64,000 bases of DNA from Vibrio ouci (lineage in GTDB: Bacteria; Pseudomonadota; Gammaproteobacteria; Enterobacterales; Vibrionaceae): contig NZ_SATR01000002.1 of NCBI RefSeq assembly GCF_004551525.1, positions 1-64,000 on the forward strand, in the 5' to 3' direction. Of the stretch, positions 24,421 to 34,017 are shown one piece after another. The first letter of the stretch is position 1; the number at the start of each line of letters is the position of its first letter. The translations under genes were made by a program, and so were the position numbers. The notes beneath the pieces are model-generated. The model worked only from the letters and a program-made list of their open reading frames with translations, made no database searches and was not told the DNA's origin.

Positions 24421-25142
24421 ACTAAGCCTCCATTTACCGAGATAACTTGGCGAGTCACATAACCGGCGATGTCTGACATTAGGTAGCTAACAAGGCCAGC
24501 CACTTCTTCAGGTTCGCCCATACGACGAAGTGGGATCTGTGGCATTGCGTGTTCTTTTACGTGCTCATCAACCATGCCTGTATCAATTAAACCTGGAGCG
24601 ACACAGTTAACGGTAATTTTGCGCTTAGCGAGCTCTAGTGCCAATGACTTGGTGGCACCAATCACGCCTGCTTTTGCTGCACTGTAGTTAGTCTGACCAC
24701 GGTTACCCATTAAGCCAGATACAGATGCTAGGGTCACAATTCGGCCACCTTTGCGTTTTTGTACCATTGGCATCACACAAGGATGAAGTACGTTGTAGAA
24801 GCTATCTAGGTTGGTATGAATAACACCATCCCACTCTTCTTCCGTCATCGCAGGGAAGGCGGTATCACGGGTAATGCCCGCGTTGTTTACCACGCCATAG
24901 TAGGCGCCATGCTGCTCAATATCGGCTTCTAGCTTTTCACGACACTCTTCGCGATTGCTGATATCAAATTGAATCAGACGGCCATTACCACCATTTTTCT
25001 CGATGGTATCTAGGGTATCTTGGGCACCCTTCATATCGCCCATATAGTGGACAACAATGGTAAATCCATCTGTAGCAAGTTGGGTTGCAATTGCTTTACC
25101 AATACCCTTGCTTGCACCTGTGACTAGTACTTGTCGGGTCAT
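24417..25142 (-). CDS. apeQ: Aryl polyene 3-oxoacyl-ACP reductase
   Basis: 241 residues, FabG-like short-chain dehydrogenase. NADPH-binding GASKGIGKA (residues 9-17), NNAG near 86-89, and the catalytic Ser140, Tyr153 and Lys157 (NYSAAKAGV). It reduces the 3-keto group after each condensation of the polyene chain. It overlaps apeP and apeR by 4 bases each. Confidence 0.9.
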   Translation of the reverse strand: MTRQVLVTGASKGIGKAIATQLATDGFTIVVHYMGDMKGAQDTLDTIEKNGGNGRLIQFDISNREECREKLEADIEQHGAYYGVVNNAGITRDTAFPAMTEEEWDGVIHTNLDSFYNVLHPCVMPMVQKRKGGRIVTLASVSGLMGNRGQTNYSAAKAGVIGATKSLALELAKRKITVNCVAPGLIDTGMVDEHVKEHAMPQIPLRRMGEPEEVAGLVSYLMSDIAGYVTRQVISVNGGLV

Positions 25143-25603
25143 TGTTGACTCCTGATTTTCATTTCTTGTAATTTTTCTTCTGTTGGCACGTATACGTTAA
25201 GTTGGCAGCTTGCCATTATTTGTTGTTCGAATTCAATACGTGCCGTGAATACTGCCATTCCGTTATCTTCCATTACTTTTTCAGCAAAAACATCAAGTCG
25301 CTGTCCATTTTGGAATCTATCGCAATGAGAAGAGTAACGGCGGCTACCAAGTAGGAAGCCAATCGGTGGCTGCTCACCTTTTTGTAAAGAGTGATAGCCA
25401 GACCAAGCGGCGACCGACTGAGCCATAAATTCAATACCAACGTAAGCCGGTAAAGTTTGCGACTCTTGGTCGAAGAACGGGTTTTTAGCTCCGATCTCTA
25501 CTTGGCAATGAATGCTGTCTGTTTGAATATCTAGCGCTTCGTCGATCAGAATCATCGGATCGTCATGCGGCAAGAGTTGATCAATTGAAGGGAAGTTAGT
25601 CAT
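25139..25603 (-). CDS. apeP: Aryl polyene 3-hydroxyacyl-ACP dehydratase (FabA-like hotdog)
   Basis: 154 residues from the ATG at 25603, which overlaps the end of apeO by 8 bases; a TTG at 25615 is less likely. The LLPHDDPMILID start and PAYVGIEFMAQSVAAWSGYH central helix are typical of the hotdog dehydratases used in APE systems; the His of PHDDP and Glu of GIEFMAQS are the likely catalytic residues. Together with apeI it forms the conjugated double bonds. Confidence 0.85.
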   Translation of the reverse strand: MTNFPSIDQLLPHDDPMILIDEALDIQTDSIHCQVEIGAKNPFFDQESQTLPAYVGIEFMAQSVAAWSGYHSLQKGEQPPIGFLLGSRRYSSHCDRFQNGQRLDVFAEKVMEDNGMAVFTARIEFEQQIMASCQLNVYVPTEEKLQEMKIRSQQ

Positions 25604-26783
25604 GGGTGTAACCAAAAATTAGACTAATGTTATTACCACCAAAAGCAAAAGAGTTGCTTAAAATTGCTTTGCCCGCCAGCTTAGTCGGAGCTTCAACCAG
25701 TGAAACTTCAATATCATCAGCTTTATCTTGGCAATGCTGAATTGGTAGTTCTAAATCATGTTTTAAAATGTGCCATGCAATGGCGGCTTCAGTAGCGCTT
25801 GCTGCGCCAAGAGTGTGGCCAGTAAGAGGTTTGGTTGAACTGACAGGAACCTTGGAGCCAAACAGTCGAAAGATGGCTTTGCTTTCCATGCTGTCGTTGA
25901 GTGGGGTTGCGGTTCCATGGGCGTTGATATATCCGATGTCATCAGCCGTCAAACCAGCATCAGTGAGCGCTTTTTGCATCGCCACTTCCGCACCATTTCC
26001 CTCAGGGTGAGGCGCTGAAATATGGTGAGCGTCAGAGCTGTCTCCGGCGCCAAGTAGCGCGACCTGCGCAGGCTCTTTGCTAACTAACATCAAAGCCGCC
26101 GATTCGCCGATATTGATGCCGTCACGGTTGGCATTAAATGGCTGGCATAGGCTTTGCGATAAGGCTTCTAGGCCGTGAAAACCGTTTAATGTCAGTCGAC
26201 AAAGGGTATCAACACCACCGACAATCACGGCATCAACAAGACCGCTGCGAAGTAAGCGCTGAGCCGTGATAAAGACACGGCCACTGGATGAACAAGCGGT
26301 CGATACTGCGTAGCAAGGTCCGGCTAGGCCAAAGTACTGGGCGATAAACTCGCTAGTATTGCCTAACTCTTGCTTGCGGTAGTGATAGTCACTTGGAAAC
26401 TCGCCAGACTCAATTTGCTGGCTATAAGCTATTTCGCCATCTGAGATCCCAGAGGTGCTGGTTCCGATCACAACTGCAATGCGCGCATGACCAAACTGTT
26501 TAATTGCGTGGTGCACAGACTCTTCAATTTGCATTAACGCAGAGAGAGCCAGTTGGTTATTACGAGAGTTAAACTCGTTAAGGTGCTGCGGAATCGCGGG
26601 TAGAGATTTGCTGACTTGGCCAATCACGGTAGAAGCTCCTGTATTGAGGGAGCGGGTATCTTTCACCATGTTAGATTGGCGCTGACCACTTAGGCATTGA
26701 TGGATCTCAGTGGCGTCTGAGCCCATTGCACTATGAAAGCCACAACTTTGAATAAAAATAGGTCTAGAAACGTGTGTTGTCAT
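25596..26783 (-). CDS. apeO: Aryl polyene beta-ketoacyl-ACP synthase
   Basis: 395 residues, FabF-like with Cys164 in STACSSSGRVF, HGTATPLND and a KPLTGHTLGAAS His. In APE biosynthesis this elongating ketosynthase works as a heterodimer with the chain-length-factor-like ApeC, encoded here at 37638-38366. It follows the apeN lipoprotein gene by 5 bases. Confidence 0.88.
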   Translation of the reverse strand: MTTHVSRPIFIQSCGFHSAMGSDATEIHQCLSGQRQSNMVKDTRSLNTGASTVIGQVSKSLPAIPQHLNEFNSRNNQLALSALMQIEESVHHAIKQFGHARIAVVIGTSTSGISDGEIAYSQQIESGEFPSDYHYRKQELGNTSEFIAQYFGLAGPCYAVSTACSSSGRVFITAQRLLRSGLVDAVIVGGVDTLCRLTLNGFHGLEALSQSLCQPFNANRDGINIGESAALMLVSKEPAQVALLGAGDSSDAHHISAPHPEGNGAEVAMQKALTDAGLTADDIGYINAHGTATPLNDSMESKAIFRLFGSKVPVSSTKPLTGHTLGAASATEAAIAWHILKHDLELPIQHCQDKADDIEVSLVEAPTKLAGKAILSNSFAFGGNNISLIFGYTHD

Positions 26784-26788
26784 GGGAG

Positions 26789-27415
26789 CTACTGCGGTGT
26801 CAGTTGTTCTTTTTGATACTGGAGCGTATTAACTTTTATAGTGTAGCCATCAATGAGATGGTGAAAGAGAATTTCTCCATCTAGCTTCTCATTATTACCG
26901 TATTTTATGTCGATAATTTGAGTGCCATTGCTATCGAAAATCGCTCGAGAGTCTTCTTTATCAATCACTTGCCACCTTACCTCATTTAAAGGACCTTCCC
27001 AAGCAGAAGAGGGCCAGAGAGTGATCATTAGATTAAATAGTACCTGTTCTGGTGCGGGAAGCGCGTTGCCCAAACCGGTTAGAACATCACTGTTTATCGC
27101 ATCATTTTGATAAGTCAGCGACAAGATACGCGTCCCCCAAGAAGAAAACCCAGCGAGTACTAACTTGTCTGCGCTAACTTGCAGTTGAACGGGCAATTGC
27201 TCTGAGCGCGCATTGTCATCAACTGTCCAAGTTGCGGTGATCAGTTGACTGGCATTTAGGCCATAACCAAGAGAACTAGGCGAGGGCAAATTAACCATTT
27301 GACCCTGCGCGATTTCAACTTGTGGTGTGGTGTCTTTAGGCTTGGACGCGCAAGCAGCGAGCACGCCGCACATCGTGAGCACCGTTAGTGCTTTTGTTAT
27401 ATGAGCAAGTTTCAC
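26789..27415 (-). CDS. apeN: DUF3261-type lipoprotein of the aryl polyene cluster
   Basis: 208 residues with a lipobox (GVLAACAS, Cys near residue 22), so it should be a lipoprotein anchored after lipid modification. The rest is a soluble beta-rich domain with W and Y spread as in DUF3261 proteins found in APE operons next to the MMPL exporter. It probably helps deliver the APE lipid to the outer membrane. It overlaps apeM by 4 bases. Confidence 0.8.
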   Translation of the reverse strand: MKLAHITKALTVLTMCGVLAACASKPKDTTPQVEIAQGQMVNLPSPSSLGYGLNASQLITATWTVDDNARSEQLPVQLQVSADKLVLAGFSSWGTRILSLTYQNDAINSDVLTGLGNALPAPEQVLFNLMITLWPSSAWEGPLNEVRWQVIDKEDSRAIFDSNGTQIIDIKYGNNEKLDGEILFHHLIDGYTIKVNTLQYQKEQLTPQ

Positions 27416-29745
27416 GAGTGCCTCTCTTTAATTGCTAATGGTGATAACAGCCAAGCGACAAAGATGCCACTGAGTACCGTGATACCAAAACTATGAATGG
27501 CATGAGTCTCACTGAGTGACAGTAAGCCAAACGACAATAGCGTTGTCATAGCCGATAAGGTGATCGCGAGTAATGTACTAGGGCTACGTGCTTTTTCAGC
27601 AAAAAACAGTGTGTAGTCGATGCCAATCCCAATAATGAGAATAAGTGCGAGTAAATTGAACAGATTCAGCGTTGAACCGATCGCTGAAGCAGCGGCCAAT
27701 CCGGCAATACAAGCGATCAGTGACGGAATCAGAATCTTAATTGCATGAGAAAAACCATAGCGCTTGGTCAGTACTCCACCAATGACCAATAAGGCCACGG
27801 CGATAAGATCCATCACCTTGATACGGTAATCAGCAAACAGAGCGGAGATTTCAGCCGCTTTGTTTAGATAACTCATATCTGGCTGGTCGGCGACATACTC
27901 ATTGACTGTTTCGATGTTGTTTAGCTCTTTCAGCAGCACGACGCTCGCGACTTGGTCACCAACGTTGCCGACATAGAGAAAACGAACTGGCTCGGAAACG
28001 GAGTGAGTCAAATAATCTTGCAAAGATACTGGCTCAAAGGTTTGAGTTAACTGTGGAACGTCGGTGAGCTTTAACGTGCTGGCTAATGCAGGACCTTGGT
28101 TACGGTACAAGTCTTCAATCAGCTTATAGTCAGATTTTTGCATTGCCGACGAGCTAATGTATTGAGTGAGGCTCTGAAAACCTTCAATAACGCCTTGGTT
28201 TTGCCACTGGTTAAGTTGGCGATTAAAGGCTTCGAGTTTTTGCAAAAGCTGCTCATCATCATCAGCGGTAACGACCACCATTTGCTGTGATGAGTTTAAG
28301 CCACTCAGTTGTGAGATAAAGGTTTCTTGCTGCTTCAACGATTCAGGCATTGCTTGAAGCTGGCGAATATCATCATCGTATTGAAGGTTAGCCAGCGGAA
28401 CTAATGCCACAATCAGGCACGTTAGTGGTAGTGCGCGGCGCACCACCGGCTTCGACCACACGTTGAGCCAGTGTTGCCAAATGAGCTGGCCGGGAAGAGG
28501 TCTGGTTTTACTTGGTTTGACGGCAAGGATTGGATACCAAGCTACGACGGTGGCATACGCTGCGGCTAAACCAATCGATGAAAATAGCGCTAACTGTTGT
28601 AGACCCGGGAATGGGGCAATCAGCATCCCCATATAGCCAATCAGACTGGTCAGTAGGCCCATCGTGATGGCAGCAAAGATATGCTTTAATCCTTTTTTGC
28701 TGTCCCATTGGTTACCGGCCGCTAACCGTTCGGTGAGGTAATGAAACGCATAGTCGATGGACACGCCAATGAGGCTTGCCCCAAACACTAAGCTAAATAG
28801 ATGAACGGTACCAAACAGCCATGTTGTCACCGAGAGTGCGGCAATCAAGCCAATCGTGATTGATAGCAATGCCAGTGAAAGAGGGGCAGCACTGCGAAAT
28901 ACGCCGATGATTAAGACGACGACGCCGAGCAGCGAAAACAGTCCGATGGTGCTGATTTCTGATTTGGCGCTTTGTGTGCCGAACTCAGCGTAGAATAGAA
29001 CTCCAGTGTGATAAAACTCAACGTGATATTGCTCAGTTAGGCTTTGTTCAATTTGCTCGATGTGACTCACACCGTTTTGCGCACTAAGGCTATAGGGAGA
29101 GTCTTTGAGTGTTGCTGTAACCAGTACGTATTCTTGCCCTTGATAGCTGGTAGAGAGAAAGCCATTGTTGAGGGTAAAGGCACTGCTAAGCTGGGTGAGT
29201 TGTGATAGGTAGTCACGAAAAATCAAAAATGGGTCGCTGCTAAGCTCATTGCCTGTCACGCCAGCAAATGGATTATAAATGCCCTGCAATACATGTTGGG
29301 TTTGCGCTTGTGGTTGCTGGGTTAAGCGTTGGCGCTGCTCATCAGTGAGCTGCTGAAAGCGGTGTTGAAAATAATAGGCGGCCCAAAGGCTTTGTTGCTG
29401 CTCATCCACTTGGCCGACCACGTCGGTGAATAAACTAGTATCACTAAGGTCTTGAGCTAGCTTACCTGCAGCGGTGTAACTGTTTTGACTCTCAGGGGCA
29501 GTAACAACAAACACGACCTTATCACTAAGGTTATTTGAAACGGCCTCGAAAGCTTGTTCTGCCACTGGGTTTTGCTGGTTTTTAGGTAGCAGTTTGAGGA
29601 TGTCGGTTTCAATCGGTGATTGCGCTGACCATAGCCATTGATAGGACAACATGGCAAAGAATAATCCCACCATTCCTAGCCATGCAATTGCTATTCGTTT
29701 ACCCATAAACCAAGGATCAGAAGTTGAACTGTTGCTTTTCAACAT
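27412..29745 (-). CDS. apeM: MMPL/RND-type exporter of the aryl polyene lipid
   Basis: 777 residues with two repeated halves: each has a large periplasmic loop after TM1 or TM7 and a bundle of five to six helices (for example LFSLLGVVVLIIGVFRSAAP and IGIGIDYTLFFAEKA; the first half has SIDYAFHYLTERL). This is the MMPL plan. It should move the finished aryl polyene-lipid across or out of the inner membrane with the LolA-like ApeL and lipoprotein ApeN. Overlaps both neighbours. Confidence 0.88.
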   Translation of the reverse strand: MLKSNSSTSDPWFMGKRIAIAWLGMVGLFFAMLSYQWLWSAQSPIETDILKLLPKNQQNPVAEQAFEAVSNNLSDKVVFVVTAPESQNSYTAAGKLAQDLSDTSLFTDVVGQVDEQQQSLWAAYYFQHRFQQLTDEQRQRLTQQPQAQTQHVLQGIYNPFAGVTGNELSSDPFLIFRDYLSQLTQLSSAFTLNNGFLSTSYQGQEYVLVTATLKDSPYSLSAQNGVSHIEQIEQSLTEQYHVEFYHTGVLFYAEFGTQSAKSEISTIGLFSLLGVVVLIIGVFRSAAPLSLALLSITIGLIAALSVTTWLFGTVHLFSLVFGASLIGVSIDYAFHYLTERLAAGNQWDSKKGLKHIFAAITMGLLTSLIGYMGMLIAPFPGLQQLALFSSIGLAAAYATVVAWYPILAVKPSKTRPLPGQLIWQHWLNVWSKPVVRRALPLTCLIVALVPLANLQYDDDIRQLQAMPESLKQQETFISQLSGLNSSQQMVVVTADDDEQLLQKLEAFNRQLNQWQNQGVIEGFQSLTQYISSSAMQKSDYKLIEDLYRNQGPALASTLKLTDVPQLTQTFEPVSLQDYLTHSVSEPVRFLYVGNVGDQVASVVLLKELNNIETVNEYVADQPDMSYLNKAAEISALFADYRIKVMDLIAVALLVIGGVLTKRYGFSHAIKILIPSLIACIAGLAAASAIGSTLNLFNLLALILIIGIGIDYTLFFAEKARSPSTLLAITLSAMTTLLSFGLLSLSETHAIHSFGITVLSGIFVAWLLSPLAIKERHS

Positions 29746-30328
29746 CGGTTAATCCTTCAGGCTGATGTGTTTGGTTGGTGAAGCTAATGTCGGTTTTGTC
29801 GCCGCGAATCTCTAGCAGCTCTAGTTGGTCGATGTTGTCACTGCCTGACAGCGTAATGGATGTGAATACCGCATTAAGTGGCGCATTGAGTGGCGTCAGT
29901 TCGATTGTCCACTGGTCAGATTCAGTTTTCAAAGCAATATCAAACTGTTCTTTGAGCGCTTCTGTATCGCCGTGGAAAACAGCCAGGAAAACATGGCTAA
30001 AGTAAAACGCCATTGGGTTTTCTTTCGCGGTAATGACCTGAGGCTGTTGACCAGCAAAGGTTTGACGCAGTTTGTCTTGGGTGAGCACTAAACCAACTGG
30101 GAACGGCGTTTCTTGTTGCCACAGCAAACCTTGTTCTTTATTGAGGGTAAAGTGGCCCTCAGAGCTTAATGGCTGTTCAAACATCTCAATATGGCGCTGC
30201 TGAGTAAAATCCCCTCGTACTGTCTCATGTTGAGAAAGTTGAGTTTGTAGCGAAGCCAAATCTGTAACCGATGACCACGCTAGGGGAGAGATCAAAATTA
30301 GCAGTGAAGCCAGACAGCGTTTGATCAT
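29717..30328 (-). CDS. apeL: LolA-like periplasmic carrier of the aryl polyene cluster
   Basis: 203 residues from the ATG at 30328, which overlaps the apeK stop (ATGA); this start gives a proper signal peptide (MIKRCLASLLILISPLAWSS). The sequence has the LolA pattern: VRGDFTQQRHIEMFEQPL near residues 35-52 and a hydrophobic beta scaffold. It should carry a lipid product through the periplasm. It overlaps apeM by 29 bases. Confidence 0.82.
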   Translation of the reverse strand: MIKRCLASLLILISPLAWSSVTDLASLQTQLSQHETVRGDFTQQRHIEMFEQPLSSEGHFTLNKEQGLLWQQETPFPVGLVLTQDKLRQTFAGQQPQVITAKENPMAFYFSHVFLAVFHGDTEALKEQFDIALKTESDQWTIELTPLNAPLNAVFTSITLSGSDNIDQLELLEIRGDKTDISFTNQTHQPEGLTDVEKQQFNF

Positions 30329-30771
30329 GCGATTTTTCCTTCTCGGTGCCATTGCTCGACTTTATCGATAAATACATGTGGTGAGGCGAAACACATCTCT
30401 TGTTCTTTGATAGAAACAGCGACTTGAGTGGTGTGTGCTTTACACATGCGTTTGCCTGTTTGAGCATCATAAATGACATAGTCGACACGCAAGCGGTTTT
30501 CCCACTCGGTAAGCTTAGCTGTCACACGGATCTCGTGATTAAACGGGATTGCTTTCACGTACTTTACGCGCGTATCAATGATCGGCCACATATAGCCAGA
30601 TTCATTCATCGCCAAGTAACCGTAGCCAATCTTGTCCATCATGATACGGCGGGCTTCTTCAAAAAAGCGGAAGTAGTTACCGTGGTATATCACACCCATA
30701 GGATCGGCATCTTGGAAAGAGGTGACCATAGTCACCTCCGATTCAAGAGGAAAAAGGATCTCTTGCTCCAT
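30325..30771 (-). CDS. apeK: Acyl-ACP/CoA thioesterase of the aryl polyene cluster (4HBT fold)
   Basis: 148 residues with the hotdog thioesterase signature DADPMGVIYHGNYFRFFEEA, where the Asp of the D-x-M-G-V-x-Y element is the usual catalytic residue. Such enzymes in APE clusters release or proof-read acyl chains. It sits between the ammonia lyase and apeL with overlapping ends. Confidence 0.85.
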   Translation of the reverse strand: MEQEILFPLESEVTMVTSFQDADPMGVIYHGNYFRFFEEARRIMMDKIGYGYLAMNESGYMWPIIDTRVKYVKAIPFNHEIRVTAKLTEWENRLRVDYVIYDAQTGKRMCKAHTTQVAVSIKEQEMCFASPHVFIDKVEQWHREGKIA

Positions 30772-32324
30772 TACGCCTCCGAATAGAGCGACCAGTGACG
30801 CTGCTGGATACGCTCGATAAAGTGACGTAAATCGTGCTCAAGTGGACGGTCTTCAATGACGAATTCGAATTCACTCAATACCGCGTCACGAATCATCTTC
30901 AAGTTGTCACTCATGTGGTGCTCATCGAGCTCATTATGACGACGGCGAATTTCTACCGCTTGAATACTCGCTAGCAGTGAAGCAGCAGCTACTTGCTCTG
31001 TAAGCTCTAGTACGCGCAGACAGTCACGTGCAGCAATAGTACCCATGCTCACTTTATCTTGGTTGTGACATTCGGTTGAACGTGAGAATACGCTCGCTGG
31101 CATGGTGTGTTTCAGCGCTTCGGCTGTCCATGCTGAAATGCCAATTTGAACGGCTTTAAAGCCATGGTTGATTGGCTTACGCTCGCCTTCAGCACCGGTT
31201 AGGTTAAATGGCAGGCCGTTATTGAACTTGTAATCCATCAATTGCGCCATTTGGCGATCAAGCAGATCAGCAAGGTTAGCAATACCGGTTTTGAGCGTAT
31301 CCATTGCCATTGCGATGTGACCGCCGTAGAAGTGACCACCATGCAGGACGCGTTCGTTATCACCATCAATGATTGGGTTATCGTTGGCACTGTTTAGCTC
31401 GTTTTCAATCATTGAACGTAGCCATGGCAGAGAGTCTTGAACCACGCCAATTACATGTGGTGCACAGCGTAGTGAATAACGATCTTGTAAGCGGTCACTG
31501 TTGCGTGGTGGACGCTCAGCTTTTAGATCATCACGTAGCCAAGCCGCGACTTGTTGCTGACCTAGGTGAGGTTTCACTGCAAATAACGCTTCATCAAAGT
31601 GGAAGTCGTTACCGTGCATACCAACAGAGACCATTGCCGTAATCTTGGTACAAAGCTGGGCGAGATACTCCGCGCGTTTATAAGCAAGACAAGCCAGTGC
31701 GGTCATAACCGATGTACCGTTCATCAGCGCTAAGCCTTCTTTCGGCTTAAGGTGAATAGGGTCAATGCCTAGCTCAGCGAACACTTCTGCCGTTGGGCGA
31801 GTTTCACCTTTGTACAGCACGTCACGTTCACCGATAAGTGCAGCGGCTAAGTAAGAAAGTGGTGTTAAGTCACCACTTGCACCAACAGAGCCTTCTTGCG
31901 GGATACGCGGCGCGATATCTTGGTTAATCAGCGTAACGATTTGGTTAAGCAAGTCATGCGTGACGCCAGATACACCCTGAGCCAGTGAACAAAGACGAGT
32001 GGCTAATACGGCACGCGCTTGCTCGTGAGACAGCACTTCACCAAGGCCACAGCCGTGGAAGCGAGTCAGGTGCAATGGCAGCTCATCAACCAAGTTAGGT
32101 GGAATAGCAACCGTACATGAGTCACCGTAGCCAGTTGTCACGCCATAGATGACGCCTTCTTCCTTTAGTAGTCGCTCCAGAAAAGCGACACCACGGTCGA
32201 TCTTAGCGGTAAACTCTGCTGAGCTGTTGAGATCGGCATTGGCACCTTGAGCAATGGCTACTACATCTTCGATGGTTAGAGCCTGTGCGCCAAACGTAAT
32301 GGTTTTAGTGTTTTGCGTCGTCAT
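30771..32324 (-). CDS. Aromatic amino-acid ammonia lyase (HAL/TAL/PAL family)
   Basis: 517 residues. The Ala149-Ser150-Gly151 triad in GSVGASGDLTPLS forms the MIO cofactor, and Y60 in VIYGVTTGYG is the usual catalytic tyrosine. Later NDNPI and MGTIAARD are conserved. The selectivity pair reads Phe89-His90 (LTRFHGCGLGE), unlike Ser-His of histidine lyases or His-Leu of tyrosine lyases, so the substrate is uncertain. Its place in the ape operon, between apeJ and apeK, suggests it makes the aryl starter acid (for example a cinnamate or coumarate) from Phe or Tyr for ApeH. It is not part of a hut operon. It overlaps apeJ by 20 bases. Confidence 0.88.
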   Translation of the reverse strand: MTTQNTKTITFGAQALTIEDVVAIAQGANADLNSSAEFTAKIDRGVAFLERLLKEEGVIYGVTTGYGDSCTVAIPPNLVDELPLHLTRFHGCGLGEVLSHEQARAVLATRLCSLAQGVSGVTHDLLNQIVTLINQDIAPRIPQEGSVGASGDLTPLSYLAAALIGERDVLYKGETRPTAEVFAELGIDPIHLKPKEGLALMNGTSVMTALACLAYKRAEYLAQLCTKITAMVSVGMHGNDFHFDEALFAVKPHLGQQQVAAWLRDDLKAERPPRNSDRLQDRYSLRCAPHVIGVVQDSLPWLRSMIENELNSANDNPIIDGDNERVLHGGHFYGGHIAMAMDTLKTGIANLADLLDRQMAQLMDYKFNNGLPFNLTGAEGERKPINHGFKAVQIGISAWTAEALKHTMPASVFSRSTECHNQDKVSMGTIAARDCLRVLELTEQVAAASLLASIQAVEIRRRHNELDEHHMSDNLKMIRDAVLSEFEFVIEDRPLEHDLRHFIERIQQRHWSLYSEA

Positions 32325-34017
32325 CGTGCTGATTACTTAATGTCCAAAAATTGAAAAAATTATACCACTGTAAAGGAGCTTGTAGCGTATAGTGCTCTAG
32401 GCGATTCGCGTAGTTTTGCACCACATCTTGTAGCGCTTTCTGGCGCTCTTTCCTTGGTAATACGAGTTTGTCGCTAAAATGCTCGAAGTAGACGTTGAAG
32501 TGAGGCGTGTCACTGGTGTCATCTCTTAAGCCAAATAGCAAATATACTGGGGCTTTTAACACTGAAGCCAGCATAAATGGCCCTTGTGGGAAAGGAGCAG
32601 GTTTGCCCAAAAAGTCAGCCCAAACAGAGCGGCTTTCTTTGCTGGTGGAGGTTCTATCCCCAACAATCACTACCCACTCACCTTGTTCGATCTTCTGTTG
32701 CAGCAAAATAGCCGTGTCTGGCCCCATTGAACTCACCTGAATTAGGTTCAAGTCTGACTTAGGATTCACCGCTTTCATGACGGTGTTAAAACGTTCAGCA
32801 TGCTCAGTAAATACGAGGGCGTTGATTTTAATATGCTTATGTCGGCGACCAAGGGCTCGACAAAGTTCGATATTGCCAAGGTGAGAGCCAAGCAATAGCA
32901 CGCCCTGATTGTTATCAACCATCTCTTGAAACTGCTCTTGACCATGGATGGTTAGGTTATCCACACTGAAGTCGCCTTTCCATGCGGCAAGCTTATCGAT
33001 CATGGTATGGCCAAAAGAGAGTAGATGGTGGTAGCTATCTAATGGCTGAGGCAATTCAATCTGCTGCTGAGACGCGTAGCTAGAGAGCTGAGCCAAATAG
33101 GTTTCAGAAGCGTGTTTGGCATCTTTACCTGTCAGATGGTAGTAGCGCATCACGAGCTTAAGGATCAGGTTAAATACCTTGCGGCCCAGTAAGCTGTAGA
33201 TCGCCAGCATCAGTTTAATACCGATGATGGTGCCTTGCTCTTGGCGTTTTGACCAGTGAGCATTGCCGGCAGTTCGACGTTTGCGTGTTAGTAGCTTAGG
33301 GATTCTCGGTAACATGCCAAAGAACAATCGTGTATGCATCCAACTGATTTTTACGTTGTCCCACAGAGCATCAAAGTGCGATATACCGCCTTCAGGGTAG
33401 ATCACGCGCGTTTCAACGAAGTCGATCTCGATATCTTCCCAATACATGCGTACCAAAATCTCGATGTCAAAGTCCATACGTGTGCCGATATCGTATTTAT
33501 CGAGTACGGCGATGGTGCTTTTCACCGGGTAGGCACGAAAACCGCACATGCTGTCTTTAATCGCAAAAGAGAGGGTCTCTATCCATACCCAGATATGCGT
33601 GGCGTAACGACCATAGAGACGCGCTTTCGGCACGCTTTCGTCGTAGATAGGTTGGCCAGAAATCAAATGCTCTGGGTATTGAGCAGAACGTTCCATCAGC
33701 TTTGGCAGTGCTTGGATGTCATGTTGGCCATCGGCATCAATTTGAATCACATGACTGTAGCCCAGTTGGCTTGCTTGGCGAATGCCCGCCATAACGGCGC
33801 CGCCTTTACCTTGGTTCTGCTCTAAGGTGACTAACGTGACATTATCTAACTGAGAAACTTGGTTTAATGCCTGTTTGGTTTCTTGATTGCTACCGTCGTC
33901 CACAACGATAAAAGGGAGTTTAAAAGAGTCTAGTGAAGACACCACAGCGGCGATAGTACTGCCGTGGTTGTAGCAAGGGATCAGAAAACAGGCTTGGTAA
34001 TGGCTCACACTATCCAC
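32305..34017 (-). CDS. apeJ: Fused glycosyltransferase / lipid A-type acyltransferase of the aryl polyene cluster
   Basis: 570 residues in two domains. Residues about 8-240 are a GT2 domain: FLIPCYNHGSTI, FIVVDDGS, QIDADGQHD. From about 280 a HtrB/LpxL-like acyltransferase domain follows, with LLGSHLGNIELCRAL carrying the HxxxxE motif. It fits the known fused enzyme that links the aryl polyene to its glycolipid anchor. It overlaps apeI and the ammonia-lyase gene. Confidence 0.87.
   Translation of the reverse strand: MDSVSHYQACFLIPCYNHGSTIAAVVSSLDSFKLPFIVVDDGSNQETKQALNQVSQLDNVTLVTLEQNQGKGGAVMAGIRQASQLGYSHVIQIDADGQHDIQALPKLMERSAQYPEHLISGQPIYDESVPKARLYGRYATHIWVWIETLSFAIKDSMCGFRAYPVKSTIAVLDKYDIGTRMDFDIEILVRMYWEDIEIDFVETRVIYPEGGISHFDALWDNVKISWMHTRLFFGMLPRIPKLLTRKRRTAGNAHWSKRQEQGTIIGIKLMLAIYSLLGRKVFNLILKLVMRYYHLTGKDAKHASETYLAQLSSYASQQQIELPQPLDSYHHLLSFGHTMIDKLAAWKGDFSVDNLTIHGQEQFQEMVDNNQGVLLLGSHLGNIELCRALGRRHKHIKINALVFTEHAERFNTVMKAVNPKSDLNLIQVSSMGPDTAILLQQKIEQGEWVVIVGDRTSTSKESRSVWADFLGKPAPFPQGPFMLASVLKAPVYLLFGLRDDTSDTPHFNVYFEHFSDKLVLPRKERQKALQDVVQNYANRLEHYTLQAPLQWYNFFNFWTLSNQHDDDAKH

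Noticed and set aside
30771..32324. Histidine utilisation gene hutH
   Set aside because: No hutU, hutI, hutG or hutC is adjacent; the gene is overlapped with ape genes and its selectivity pair is not Ser-His.
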